A stretch of 43,477 nt of DNA from Spirochaetaceae bacterium (GTDB taxonomy: Bacteria > Spirochaetota > Spirochaetia > DSM-27196 > SKKC01). The stretch's first letter is position 1. Each line of letters opens with the position of its first letter. The notes below the pieces were generated by a model. That model worked only from the letters and a program-made list of their open reading frames with translations. It was not told the DNA's origin and made no database searches. Location of the stretch: positions 1 to 43,477 of the forward strand of contig SKXQ01000141.1 of NCBI GenBank assembly GCA_007128315.1. The letters run 5' to 3'. This document shows, in pieces, positions 1 to 7,325 of the stretch. Made by a program: the position numbers and the translations under genes.

Positions 1-425
1 ATCGCAAGGCCTTCCTCCTGTAATGCTGCCTCCAGGGGAAGCCGGAGCGATGCGTGCGCGCGAAAACGGTCAAGCAGTTCTTCCAGCGAGAGTTCGTAGT
101 ACCGCAGGTCCCGCTCATCGGTCAGCGCGATGGATACAGGTGTGCGGTCATCGCCTTCGGGCTTCGTCAGAAGCACTGCTACGCGGGACCGCCAGAGTTT
201 GGCAATGAGGCTCAGACTCGTCCGCAAGACGTCGCCGCTGTCTCCCGGCACCTGAGCGACAAAACGCTCGACCGGTATGAGCGGCTGCCAGGCCGAGCAC
301 ATCCGGTGAAAAAGAGCCCGTTCATCGCTCGTAAAGGTGCCGAGCTGGCTCAGAAACTGATCTCTATCCCGAGAGCTGAAACTCACGTACTCCGGGGGAA
401 ATATGTCCATTGTCTCGTTGCTCAC
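1..425 (-). CDS. Hypothetical protein, 5' part of a gene cut by the window edge
   Basis: An open frame reads leftward from a GTG at 425 (or an ATG at 410) to the window edge without a stop, about 141 codons. The GTG is preceded by GGAG five bases upstream, and an in-frame TGA lies just before it, so the gene cannot start much earlier. The ATG at 410 has a poorer ribosome-binding site. The visible protein starts MDIFPPEYVSFSSRD from the ATG, is rich in charged residues and Leu, and shows no signal peptide or membrane segment. I do not recognise its family. It is divergent from the WD40 gene at 542. Codon use resembles the neighbours. The plus-strand frame over the same DNA looks like a shadow. 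Confidence 0.6.
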   Translation of the reverse strand, partial: MSNETMDIFPPEYVSFSSRDRDQFLSQLGTFTSDERALFHRMCSAWQPLIPVERFVAQVPGDSGDVLRTSLSLIAKLWRSRVAVLLTKPEGDDRTPVSIALTDERDLRYYELSLEELLDRFRAHASLRLPLEAALQEEGLA

Positions 426-493
426 AACTGCTCCAGTTCCAGTATCGGTCGCTTCGCTCCTTCAGATGATAACACGGATGTCATGCGAATTAC

Positions 494-522
494 TTGCCTT
501 CCCTCGACGCTGCGCGTATCCT
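494..522 (+). promoter_or_regulatory. Candidate sigma-70-type promoter of the WD40 gene
   Basis: TTGCCT at 494-499, a 17-base spacer, then TATCCT at 517-522. Transcription would start near 529, just ahead of the Shine-Dalgarno AAAGGTGG of the gene at 542, giving a very short leader. Match by eye only. Confidence 0.4.
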
Positions 523-541
523 TGAGAAAGGTGGCCTGCAT

Positions 542-1444
542 ATGAGAGAGAGTGGAATACTTTCACTGCCAAAAAACCCGTTCTACGCCTGTGCCGCCAG
601 TCCCGAAAACGAGTATATCGCTGCGGGCGGTAAGGACGCGAAGGTTTACCTCTTTAGCGTCGGGCAATGGCTTCCCCGTGGTGTGTTTGCTGCGCATACA
701 CGCAGAATCACCGGTATGGCTTTCAACGAAGCAGGAACCCGTCTCGTTACGGGCAGCGCCGACAAAACAGCCGTTATCTGGACTTTTCCGGAGATGGCAC
801 CCCTGTTTGTGCTTGAGGGACATCGCAAACCATTGTCCGATCTTGCGGTTTCGCCGGACGGCTATCTCCTGGCAACTACCGGGCACGACAGTCGTCTCAT
901 TCTCTGGAGTATGGAAACCGGCTGGGAACTCGCGCGCGCGCGAGGTGAGCAGCGTTCTGTTGTCAGCCTCGCGTTCTCTCCCGCCGGAGACTACGTGGTG
1001 ACGACCGGCTACGGAGGCGAACTCGTACTGCTTTCGGTGCCGACCCTCGAACCGTTCAGGGTGCTGCCGCATCACAGAGTTGCCGCGTATTCGCCGACGT
1101 TTTCACGGGATGGTGAGTTTCTGGTAACTGTAGGCTTTGACTCACGACTCATTGTAAGTGCAGTCGAGGACTGGACCGTGCTGTATGAGCGATCTCTCCC
1201 ACGAAGCGCAACGCATCCACTGTCGTATTCACCCGACGGCTCACTTCTGGCAGTCGGCGGCCATCGCAGCGTGCTCCTTTTTGACACCGATGACATGAAC
1301 CGTGTGGCAGAAATCCCGTTCCCCGCGCGAACGCTGTACGCGCTCGCGTTCTCCGCGGACGGGCGATATCTCATGATAGGCAGTGGCGACCGGCGGGTGC
1401 ACATCTGGGATATAGGCGAACTAAACGTATACAGCAATATCTGA
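542..1444 (+). CDS. WD40-repeat beta-propeller protein
   Basis: A 300-residue protein made almost wholly of WD40-like repeats. Successive blades end in strands such as KVYLFSV, TAVIWTF, RLILWSM, ELVLLSV, RLIVSAV, SVLLFDT and RVHIWDI, which is seven and enough to close one propeller. No signal peptide, transmembrane segment or extra catalytic domain is visible, so it is probably a cytoplasmic protein-protein scaffold. The start at 542 is preferred to an in-frame upstream start at 494 because AAAGGTGG lies 7-14 bases before it and the repeats begin right after. Its stop is followed after two bases by the ATG of a phosphoesterase, so the two are very likely cotranscribed and may act together. 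The specific partner cannot be told from sequence. Confidence 0.85.
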   Translation: MRESGILSLPKNPFYACAASPENEYIAAGGKDAKVYLFSVGQWLPRGVFAAHTRRITGMAFNEAGTRLVTGSADKTAVIWTFPEMAPLFVLEGHRKPLSDLAVSPDGYLLATTGHDSRLILWSMETGWELARARGEQRSVVSLAFSPAGDYVVTTGYGGELVLLSVPTLEPFRVLPHHRVAAYSPTFSRDGEFLVTVGFDSRLIVSAVEDWTVLYERSLPRSATHPLSYSPDGSLLAVGGHRSVLLFDTDDMNRVAEIPFPARTLYALAFSADGRYLMIGSGDRRVHIWDIGELNVYSNI

Positions 1445-1446
1445 CT

Positions 1447-2514
1447 ATGAATCGACACGCAGACTTCAGCTTTCGTAACCTTGATCCTATTTTCGCGTCC
1501 GCGCCGACACGCAGTCTGACACCCGAGAGTCGCATCATCATCTTCAGTGACCTCCATATGGGTAACGGCGGAAAGAACGATGACTTCAGGCAGAACGCAG
1601 GGGTGTTCTCGTCGGTGCTCGAACACTGGTATCTCCCTCGACGGCATCACCTCATTCTCAACGGCGACGTAGAGGAATTGTTGCGATTTTCGCTTCACTC
1701 GATACAGCGACAGTGGCATGAAGTGTTCTCTATCTTTGACCGTTATCGGGCTGAGGTCGGGATGGACCGCATCATCGGGAACCATGACTATCCCCTGGCC
1801 GACGTCACTGATCTGCCGTTCCCTTTACACGACGGGCTCCGTTACCGCATCGACGATGAAGATGTATTCATTTTCCACGGGCACCAGGTACATCCCCGCT
1901 ATGTTTCGCCGAAGAAGCAGCGCTGGATAAACTTCTTTCTCCGCTATTTCGCTAATCCGCTCGGAATCGGTAATGTCACGGTGAGTCACGACAGCAGGAA
2001 ACGTTTTAAAACCGAGCGACGGGTGTACCATTACGCAAGCGTGCGGAAAGTGCTTTCGGTTATCGGGCATACGCATCGGCCCCTGTTCGAGAGTCTCAGC
2101 AAGGCCGATACGATCAAGTTCCAGATCGAGTTGATGTGCCGACGCTATACCGAGTCGGATGGTCCTGTCCGTGAACGGCTGGCAGAGCAGATCGCAAGTC
2201 TTAAATCCGAGCTGGAAACCCTGCGCGGCGACCCGCATTTTGAAGAAAGTGACGAGAGCCTGTACAACGCTAACCTTGTTGTTCCGTGCATGTTCAACTC
2301 CGGTGGGGTGATCGGCGAACGAGGCATCACCGGTATCGAAATCGAAGGAAGGACGATCCGACTCGTATACTGGTTCGACGCAACACGAAGCCAGACCTAT
2401 CTCCGCTATCGGCGCTTCCACGCTGAACAGCTGAACGGAACCTCGTTCTATCGGGTTATCATTAAAGAGGACTCCCTGGACTACATCTTCGCCCGTATAC
2501 GGCTGCTTTCATGA
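1447..2514 (+). CDS. Calcineurin-like metallophosphoesterase
   Basis: The 355-residue protein has every metal-binding block of the metallophos superfamily in order: SDLH (Asp35, His37), NGDVEE (Asp74), GNHD (residues 111-114), FHGHQ (His144, His146) and GHTH near residue 205. It should be a two-metal hydrolase of phosphomono- or diesters. The order resembles UDP-2,3-diacylglucosamine hydrolase (LpxH)-like and related enzymes, but a charged helical insert of about 60 residues follows GHTH, and substrate specificity cannot be assigned. The last 80 residues return to beta-rich sequence (GITGIEIEGRTIRLVYWF). There is no signal peptide. The ATG starts two bases after the WD40 stop, so translation is probably coupled. 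Confidence 0.85.
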   Translation: MNRHADFSFRNLDPIFASAPTRSLTPESRIIIFSDLHMGNGGKNDDFRQNAGVFSSVLEHWYLPRRHHLILNGDVEELLRFSLHSIQRQWHEVFSIFDRYRAEVGMDRIIGNHDYPLADVTDLPFPLHDGLRYRIDDEDVFIFHGHQVHPRYVSPKKQRWINFFLRYFANPLGIGNVTVSHDSRKRFKTERRVYHYASVRKVLSVIGHTHRPLFESLSKADTIKFQIELMCRRYTESDGPVRERLAEQIASLKSELETLRGDPHFEESDESLYNANLVVPCMFNSGGVIGERGITGIEIEGRTIRLVYWFDATRSQTYLRYRRFHAEQLNGTSFYRVIIKEDSLDYIFARIRLLS

Positions 2515-2554
2515 ACCGCAGAGTAAAAATGGCTGCCTATTGTCGGCCGGATGC

Positions 2555-2584
2555 TTGCCGATTGGAAGGCACAGGCACTACTGT
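2555..2584 (+). promoter_or_regulatory. Candidate promoter immediately upstream of the start codon at 2591
   Basis: TTGCCG at 2555-2560, an 18-base spacer and TACTGT at 2579-2584. Only six bases separate the -10-like box from the ATG at 2591, so a transcript would start at or next to the start codon (leaderless). Weak motif match; see findings. Confidence 0.3.
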
Positions 2585-2590
2585 GTAGGT

Positions 2591-3241
2591 ATGACCACCG
2601 AAGAACGCATTGAACGAATCAAAAGCATGATACAGGACAGCAACTATGTCGCGGCATATACAGCCATCAAGGAGTCATCTCTCGAAAAGCTTGACCGAAC
2701 GGAGCTGACGGGGACGATGGTGGCCCGTATTGTCGATGAGCTCTCGCGTTGTACGAAGCGCGAAGACCGCGAACGCGCCGTGTATCTGCGGACGCTCCTT
2801 TCGTGGATATTTCGCGACGTACCGGGGCTCAGTACACTTTATCGCGAACAGCTCCGGCTTGCACACCGTTCCGAGGGAGACTTCGCCACGGGACTATACA
2901 GGAACTTTCGGACAATGAGTGACGTGGCCGGAGGTCGGAAGACCATCGCCGAAGGCCTTGAGGAAACCGCCGAAAACCTGCGGACCGGCTTCGAAGAAGC
3001 CGCAGATAATCTCAGAGCCGGCGACCCGTCGGAGTCCGTGAAGAGCTTCATGAATGCCGCTGAGAACACGATCAAGGATGGCCTTGAACAGTTCGGACGC
3101 TTTTTTGAGACGCTGAACCAGCAGACAGCCGGGCAGAGCGAGCGCGACGACGACGAACCGACTAACTCGGATACGAACGGCCCCGACGGCACAGCGACGG
3201 AAGATGAAGTTCAGGACGTCGAATTCGAAGAGAAAGAGTAG
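2591..3241 (+). CDS. Conserved-looking hypothetical protein with amphipathic repeat and acidic tail
   Basis: A 216-residue soluble protein of unknown function. Residues 1-110 are mostly helical and charged (starts MTTEERIERIKSMIQ). In the middle are two near-identical 11-residue units, GLEETAENLRT and GFEEAADNLRA, followed by a looser third, typical of an amphipathic helix. The last 40 residues are low-complexity and very acidic (for example DDDEPTNSDTN), ending VEFEEKE. No signal peptide or membrane segment is seen. The ATG at 2591 is chosen over an upstream in-frame start at 2540 because the extra 17 residues look non-coding. There is no spaced Shine-Dalgarno. Its last 31 bases overlap the 3' end of the MFS gene on the other strand. 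It follows the phosphoesterase by 76 bases. Confidence 0.7.
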   Translation: MTTEERIERIKSMIQDSNYVAAYTAIKESSLEKLDRTELTGTMVARIVDELSRCTKREDRERAVYLRTLLSWIFRDVPGLSTLYREQLRLAHRSEGDFATGLYRNFRTMSDVAGGRKTIAEGLEETAENLRTGFEEAADNLRAGDPSESVKSFMNAAENTIKDGLEQFGRFFETLNQQTAGQSERDDDEPTNSDTNGPDGTATEDEVQDVEFEEKE

Positions 3242-4350
3242 CGACTCATGGCTCGACGCGCGCTGAGTGTCAGCGCCAGAGCCGCCAGCAATACGGACAT
3301 GAAACCAGCCTGCACACCGGCGAGATCGTGCAGTCCGGCTATGAGCCAGTTGCCGACTGTTGCAAGGGTAATTGCTGCCACGAGTACGGGCCCCATGAGT
3401 CGTGTTGCCCTTTCGCCGTAGGTCTTCATGAGCTCGCCCATTACGGTCGGATACAGGATGCTGACGAATACGCCGGCGAGCGAGAAGAGGGCGGGGTAGT
3501 CGGGTACCAGAAACCCTGATACGAGGCAGACAAGTGCGCCGAATCCGAACCAGCCTATTGTCCGTATGTAGCCGAAGTGCTCGGCCACGTACGGGCAAAA
3601 AAGCCTCCCTGCTGTAAACAGACCGAAGAACAGCGAGAGGTACAGTCCCGCCTGAGCTTCGCTGTAGTGCCGGACAACGACGAGATAGTTCACCAGCCAG
3701 TTTCCTATGCCTATCTCCAGCAGAATACCGACACCGAGCAGGACTGCGAGCATTCGAACCTGTGGCTGCCGAAGCGCGACACGCAGGCGTTCGTCGCGCT
3801 GGTGGTGTTCGATGTGGCCACTAGTGCTGTCGGAGTTCCGATCCGGAAACGACACAAGGGCAAAGAGCGCAAGCAATGGCAGTGTCAGCGCGATGGGGGC
3901 CACGTAAGCGGCCCGCCAGCCGAACCCGGTCATGGTCATTCTGCCCGCGAACGCTCCGGCGATTGTCGAACCGACACCAAAAAACAGGTGCAGCAGGCTC
4001 ATGCCGACGGCTGGGCGCCGGATGAACAGGCGACTTCCGATGCCGTTCAGACCCATTTCCAGAAATCCGCCCCCGGTCTGCATCAGCAGCACAATCAGGC
4101 TGAACGACACGAAGCCGGCAATAAGCGCGCTTCCGAACTGAGCGAGCGCGACCAGTGCAAGACCTGTCAGGAGAACGGGTTTGAGCCCCCGGACGGCCGC
4201 GAGTCGACCTGAAGCGTATATGGTCACCATGAAGCCGACGGTGGCGATCGAAAAACTGAGTCCAAAGAGATTGTAGAGAACTCCGAACTCCGCCCGAATC
4301 GCGGGAAGCGTTGCCCCACGGACCGCATCGAAGGTACCGAAGAGGACCAT
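3211..4350 (-). CDS. MFS transporter, fucose-permease (FHS)-like; start uncertain
   Basis: At least 379 residues with about eleven to twelve hydrophobic segments, so an inner-membrane major facilitator. Landmarks include GRLAAVRG after the second membrane segment, the MFS loop 2-3 position, and LHLFFGVGST in the fifth, reminiscent of the fucose permease/FHS group that carries sugars and sugar acids. The only ordinary start codon in frame is the ATG at 4350, but this would cut off half of the first membrane segment: the frame continues upstream with NRRRRALLVPTAFAT, a normal-looking basic-then-hydrophobic N-terminus, back to a stop near 4485. The extended frame overlaps the gnd 3' end. Neighbouring gnd and the LarA-like epimerase suggest a sugar-acid substrate, which is inference only. 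Confidence 0.8.
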   Translation of the reverse strand: MVLFGTFDAVRGATLPAIRAEFGVLYNLFGLSFSIATVGFMVTIYASGRLAAVRGLKPVLLTGLALVALAQFGSALIAGFVSFSLIVLLMQTGGGFLEMGLNGIGSRLFIRRPAVGMSLLHLFFGVGSTIAGAFAGRMTMTGFGWRAAYVAPIALTLPLLALFALVSFPDRNSDSTSGHIEHHQRDERLRVALRQPQVRMLAVLLGVGILLEIGIGNWLVNYLVVVRHYSEAQAGLYLSLFFGLFTAGRLFCPYVAEHFGYIRTIGWFGFGALVCLVSGFLVPDYPALFSLAGVFVSILYPTVMGELMKTYGERATRLMGPVLVAAITLATVGNWLIAGLHDLAGVQAGFMSVLLAALALTLSARRAMSRYSFSSNSTS

Positions 4351-4394
4351 GGTGGCAAACGCTGTGGGAACGAGAAGTGCGCGGCGTCTGCGGT

Positions 4395-5861
4395 TTATGC
4401 GTTGTACGTTCCCGCTGATACCGCGCCTCCGCTGCCGGTCCAGTTCGTGTGGTAGTACTCTCCGCGCGGCTTGTCGGTCCGTTCATACGTGTGCGCACCG
4501 AAGTAGTCACGCTGTGCCTGCAGCATATTTGCAGGCAGGCGCTGTGTCCGGTAGCCGTCGAAGAAACTCAGCGCCGCACCGAGCGCCGGCACTGGTACCC
4601 CGGCACCGATTGCGCGCGTAACGGCACGTCGCCAGGCGGGGACCGAGTCCCTGGTAGCGGTCGCAAAGACCGGTGCCAGTAACAGGTTCTGCAGCTCGGG
4701 GTTCTTGTCATAGGCCTCAGTTATGTCGCCAAGGAAGGCACTGCGGATAATGCAACCACCGCGCCACATGCCGGCAACAGCACCGAAATCGATCGTCCAG
4801 TTGTTCTCCCTGGCCGCTTCCCGGATCAGCATGAATCCCTGTGCGTAACTCGTAATCTTGGCCGCGAAGACGGCAGCTTCGAGATCAGCGAGCATGGCGT
4901 CGCGGTCACCGCTGCCGAGGACGGCTGAACTGTTTTTCGGTTCGCCGAGAATCTCCGCAGCCTTCACCCGCTCCTCCTTGAGGGCACTGAGCGATCGTGC
5001 GAATACCGCTTCGGCTATCAATGTGACGGGAATGCCGAGATTCGCTGCGTCGACAACGGTCCACTTCCCTGTGCCTTTCTGGCCCGCCGCATCGAGGATG
5101 TTTTCCAGGAGTGGTGAGCCGTCCTCATCCACGGTCCGCAGGATGTCGGAGGTAATCTCAATGAGGTAGCTCTCGAGTCTGCCCTGATTCCACGCGCCGA
5201 AAACGTCGGCCATCTCGGTGTGGGACATGCCGAGCAGCTCGTGCATGATCTGATACGCCTCGGCGATCAGCTGCATGTCGCCGTACTCGATGGCGTTGTG
5301 AACCATTTTCACGTAGTGACCTGCTCCGCCGTCGCCTACCCAGTCACAGCAAGGAGTCCCGTCCGAAGCCCGGGCCGCGATTGCCTGGAAGATCGGCTTG
5401 ACAGCAGGCCACGCCTGCGACGCGCCGCCCGGCATGATGCTCGGACCTGTGCGAGCGCCTTCTTCACCGCCCGAGACCCCTGTTCCGATGAAGAGAAGCC
5501 CGTGCTTCTCAAGTTCTTTTACCCGTCGTTCGGTATCGGGATAGTGACTGTTACCACCGTCGATAACGATGTCCCCTTTATCCAGAAGCGGTATGAGCTG
5601 CTCAATGTAACTGTCGACCACCGGTCCGGCCTTGACCATGAGCATAACCCGTCGAGGACTCTCAAGCATTCCCACGAGGCCTTCGAGCGTTTCGGCTCCG
5701 ACCACTGATGTGCCCTTCGCGGGTCCTGCCAGAAAATCTTCCATTTTTGCAGTCGTTCGATTATGCACGGCGACCGTATATCCGTTGTCATTCATGTTCA
5801 GAACAAGATTCTGCCCCATGACGGCAAGGCCGATCAGTCCGATATCTGCTTTCCTATCCAT
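4395..5861 (-). CDS. gnd: 6-phosphogluconate dehydrogenase, decarboxylating
   Basis: Converts 6-phospho-D-gluconate plus NADP+ to ribulose 5-phosphate, CO2 and NADPH, the third step of the oxidative pentose phosphate pathway, in the cytoplasm. The 488-residue length fits the long, E. coli-type family. Visible are the Rossmann motif GLAVMG (residues 11-16), HNRT after the second strand (the Arg favours NADP over NAD), the family signature IDGGNSHYPDT, the catalytic Lys in GAGHYVKMVHNAIEYGDMQ and the C-terminal QRDYFGAHTYER. A GGATGG ribosome-binding site precedes the ATG at 5861. It lies 31 bases after the LarA-like gene and is almost certainly cotranscribed with it, linking gluconate metabolism to the uronate genes across the divergent promoter. 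Confidence 0.97.
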   Translation of the reverse strand: MDRKADIGLIGLAVMGQNLVLNMNDNGYTVAVHNRTTAKMEDFLAGPAKGTSVVGAETLEGLVGMLESPRRVMLMVKAGPVVDSYIEQLIPLLDKGDIVIDGGNSHYPDTERRVKELEKHGLLFIGTGVSGGEEGARTGPSIMPGGASQAWPAVKPIFQAIAARASDGTPCCDWVGDGGAGHYVKMVHNAIEYGDMQLIAEAYQIMHELLGMSHTEMADVFGAWNQGRLESYLIEITSDILRTVDEDGSPLLENILDAAGQKGTGKWTVVDAANLGIPVTLIAEAVFARSLSALKEERVKAAEILGEPKNSSAVLGSGDRDAMLADLEAAVFAAKITSYAQGFMLIREAARENNWTIDFGAVAGMWRGGCIIRSAFLGDITEAYDKNPELQNLLLAPVFATATRDSVPAWRRAVTRAIGAGVPVPALGAALSFFDGYRTQRLPANMLQAQRDYFGAHTYERTDKPRGEYYHTNWTGSGGAVSAGTYNA

Positions 5862-5892
5862 GCTAATCCATCCTTCTTCAAAGTATGCGGCA

Positions 5893-7173
5893 TCAGCCGC
5901 GGTCTGCTTCCCACAAACCCAATCCGGGCTGTGACACGTAAAAGATCTCTTCGCCGTCGACCTGATTCCAGCCGTCGGTCAGCTCCGGAATCCTGAACCG
6001 TTCTGCGAGGGCCTCAGGAGATGCGTATGAGTAGCCTACCGACTCAATCTCGTCCTTCGCAAGTCCGGCAGGGCCCCATGTGACCGAAAACCTTCCATCG
6101 CTTGAACCATGGATGAGATGCGCAGCCGCACTCAGCTGATTTCCGAGCTCATCCTTGCGTGCAACCGCTTCGAGTACGGCCTCGGTTCCGCAGTACCCGT
6201 ACTTTCTTATCAGCCTGTCGATTTCCGCATCCTCACCGAACACTGCTACCCCCGGTGCGTAAATGTACAGTGATCCTCCGCTTGCGATCGCCTTTCGCGT
6301 ACGGTAAATGGCTTTGTTTCCCACCCAGGTTGAATGGTATGTCTCCGGGTCGAGCGAAACGACAACCGTTTCCGGTGCCCGATCGAGTTTGACAACATTG
6401 TAGATCCGGGCAAGCCTGGATGCCTCGTAGAAGCAGTCGGTCCCGGTTCCGGCGAACAGCCCCGTAATGACCGGATGACCGTCGTTGCCGGGAGCTACGA
6501 CGGTCAGAACGTACACAATGTTCATGTCTCCGGTGAACTCGTTCGCGGCACGGTCCAGTACCCGGCGCACCGGTGTATCTGCGAGACCCATTATACGCTC
6601 CATCCCGTAGACCGCACCGAGATAGTGGCTCTTGTCGATGGCATCTGCGCCACCAGTTCCTACAAAGAGATTCTTCGCGTGGTTGGCCATGCCGATGACT
6701 TCATGCGGAACAACCTGCCCTATACTAAGGACAAGATCGTGTTCGCGCGCGGCGACCCGTTTCGAGACCTGAGCAGGCCACTCGAAGGACAGTTTTCCCT
6801 CACTCTGCTCCTCTATGAACGAGGGTTCTATCGTACCGAGCGTTACAACATCCCTGCGGAAGTCGTGAGGCCGGAAGAGCGATTCCGGAATATCAGGGTA
6901 CATGCGCCTGATCTCCCTGCTGCTCATCGGCACGTGGGTGCCGACGGCCGGAAGAACGTCGGTCAGCCGTTCGCCGAGATGGCGGTACACTTCGGCAAGC
7001 ACTTCGCCCGACCCGCTGTGAAGACGTGTAATATCGGGTGGCACCGCCATAACCCGGTCAAGTCCGTATCCGTCTGATTCGAGTTTCGAAAACAGCACTC
7101 CGAGATGCTCGGCTAAGTCCTGTGCCCCCAGGCCTCCGTTTTCCGGAGGAATATGAACCCGTAAATATGTCAT
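5893..7173 (-). CDS. LarA-superfamily nickel-pincer epimerase/racemase (candidate D-gluconate/D-mannonate 2-epimerase)
   Basis: A 426-residue member of the lactate racemase (LarA, DUF2088) superfamily. The residues that bind the nickel-pincer nucleotide and do proton/hydride transfer in LarA can be placed: DITR (Asp47, Arg50; LarA Asp72, Arg75), GTHVPM (His80; LarA His108), VPHEVIG (His157; His174), HAKN (Lys167; Lys184, the covalent cofactor site) and KSHYLG (His183; His200, a nickel ligand). The spacings 157-167-183 equal 174-184-200 in LarA. Such enzymes invert the carbon next to a carboxylate, and a gluconate 2-epimerase activity is reported in the superfamily. Beside gnd, uxaC, uxaE and a mannonate oxidoreductase, D-mannonate to D-gluconate is the likely reaction (inference). 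The ATG at 7173 has AGAGGT upstream; an in-frame ATG at 7215 is less likely. The cofactor genes larB, larC and larE are not in the window. Confidence 0.85.
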   Translation of the reverse strand: MTYLRVHIPPENGGLGAQDLAEHLGVLFSKLESDGYGLDRVMAVPPDITRLHSGSGEVLAEVYRHLGERLTDVLPAVGTHVPMSSREIRRMYPDIPESLFRPHDFRRDVVTLGTIEPSFIEEQSEGKLSFEWPAQVSKRVAAREHDLVLSIGQVVPHEVIGMANHAKNLFVGTGGADAIDKSHYLGAVYGMERIMGLADTPVRRVLDRAANEFTGDMNIVYVLTVVAPGNDGHPVITGLFAGTGTDCFYEASRLARIYNVVKLDRAPETVVVSLDPETYHSTWVGNKAIYRTRKAIASGGSLYIYAPGVAVFGEDAEIDRLIRKYGYCGTEAVLEAVARKDELGNQLSAAAHLIHGSSDGRFSVTWGPAGLAKDEIESVGYSYASPEALAERFRIPELTDGWNQVDGEEIFYVSQPGLGLWEADRG

Positions 7174-7205
7174 GTCATTTGACCTCTGTCTGCATTGTGG
7201 TAGTC

Positions 7206-7234
7206 TTGATAGCACCCTCGGTGTGCAGGGTCAA
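7206..7234 (-). promoter_or_regulatory. Promoter for the LarA-like/gnd operon
   Basis: On the minus strand TTGACC (7229-7234), a 17-base spacer and TATCAA (7206-7211). The predicted start near 7200 gives a leader of about 27 bases before the ATG at 7173. Good match to sigma-70 consensus, judged by eye. Confidence 0.55.
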
Positions 7235-7250
7235 GCGAAGAATTATCGGT

Positions 7251-7279
7251 TTGACAGCGACTCCGACTCGGAATAGGGT
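7251..7279 (+). promoter_or_regulatory. Promoter for the uronate (SDR-uxaC-uxaE) operon
   Basis: A perfect TTGACA (7251-7256), a 17-base spacer and TAGGGT (7274-7279), about 40 bases before the start at 7326. It sits back to back with the minus-strand promoter at 7206-7234, so one regulator bound between them could control both arms. No clear operator palindrome is visible. Confidence 0.55.
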
Positions 7280-7325
7280 CTGAACTGTCAATCATTCACG
7301 ATTACACAATAAAGGATGGACAGTA

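Noticed and set aside
54-545. 163-codon plus-strand open frame at the left edge
   Set aside because: It lies opposite a better minus-strand frame with a ribosome-binding site, and it runs into the WD40 promoter and start. Its composition looks like an antisense shadow.
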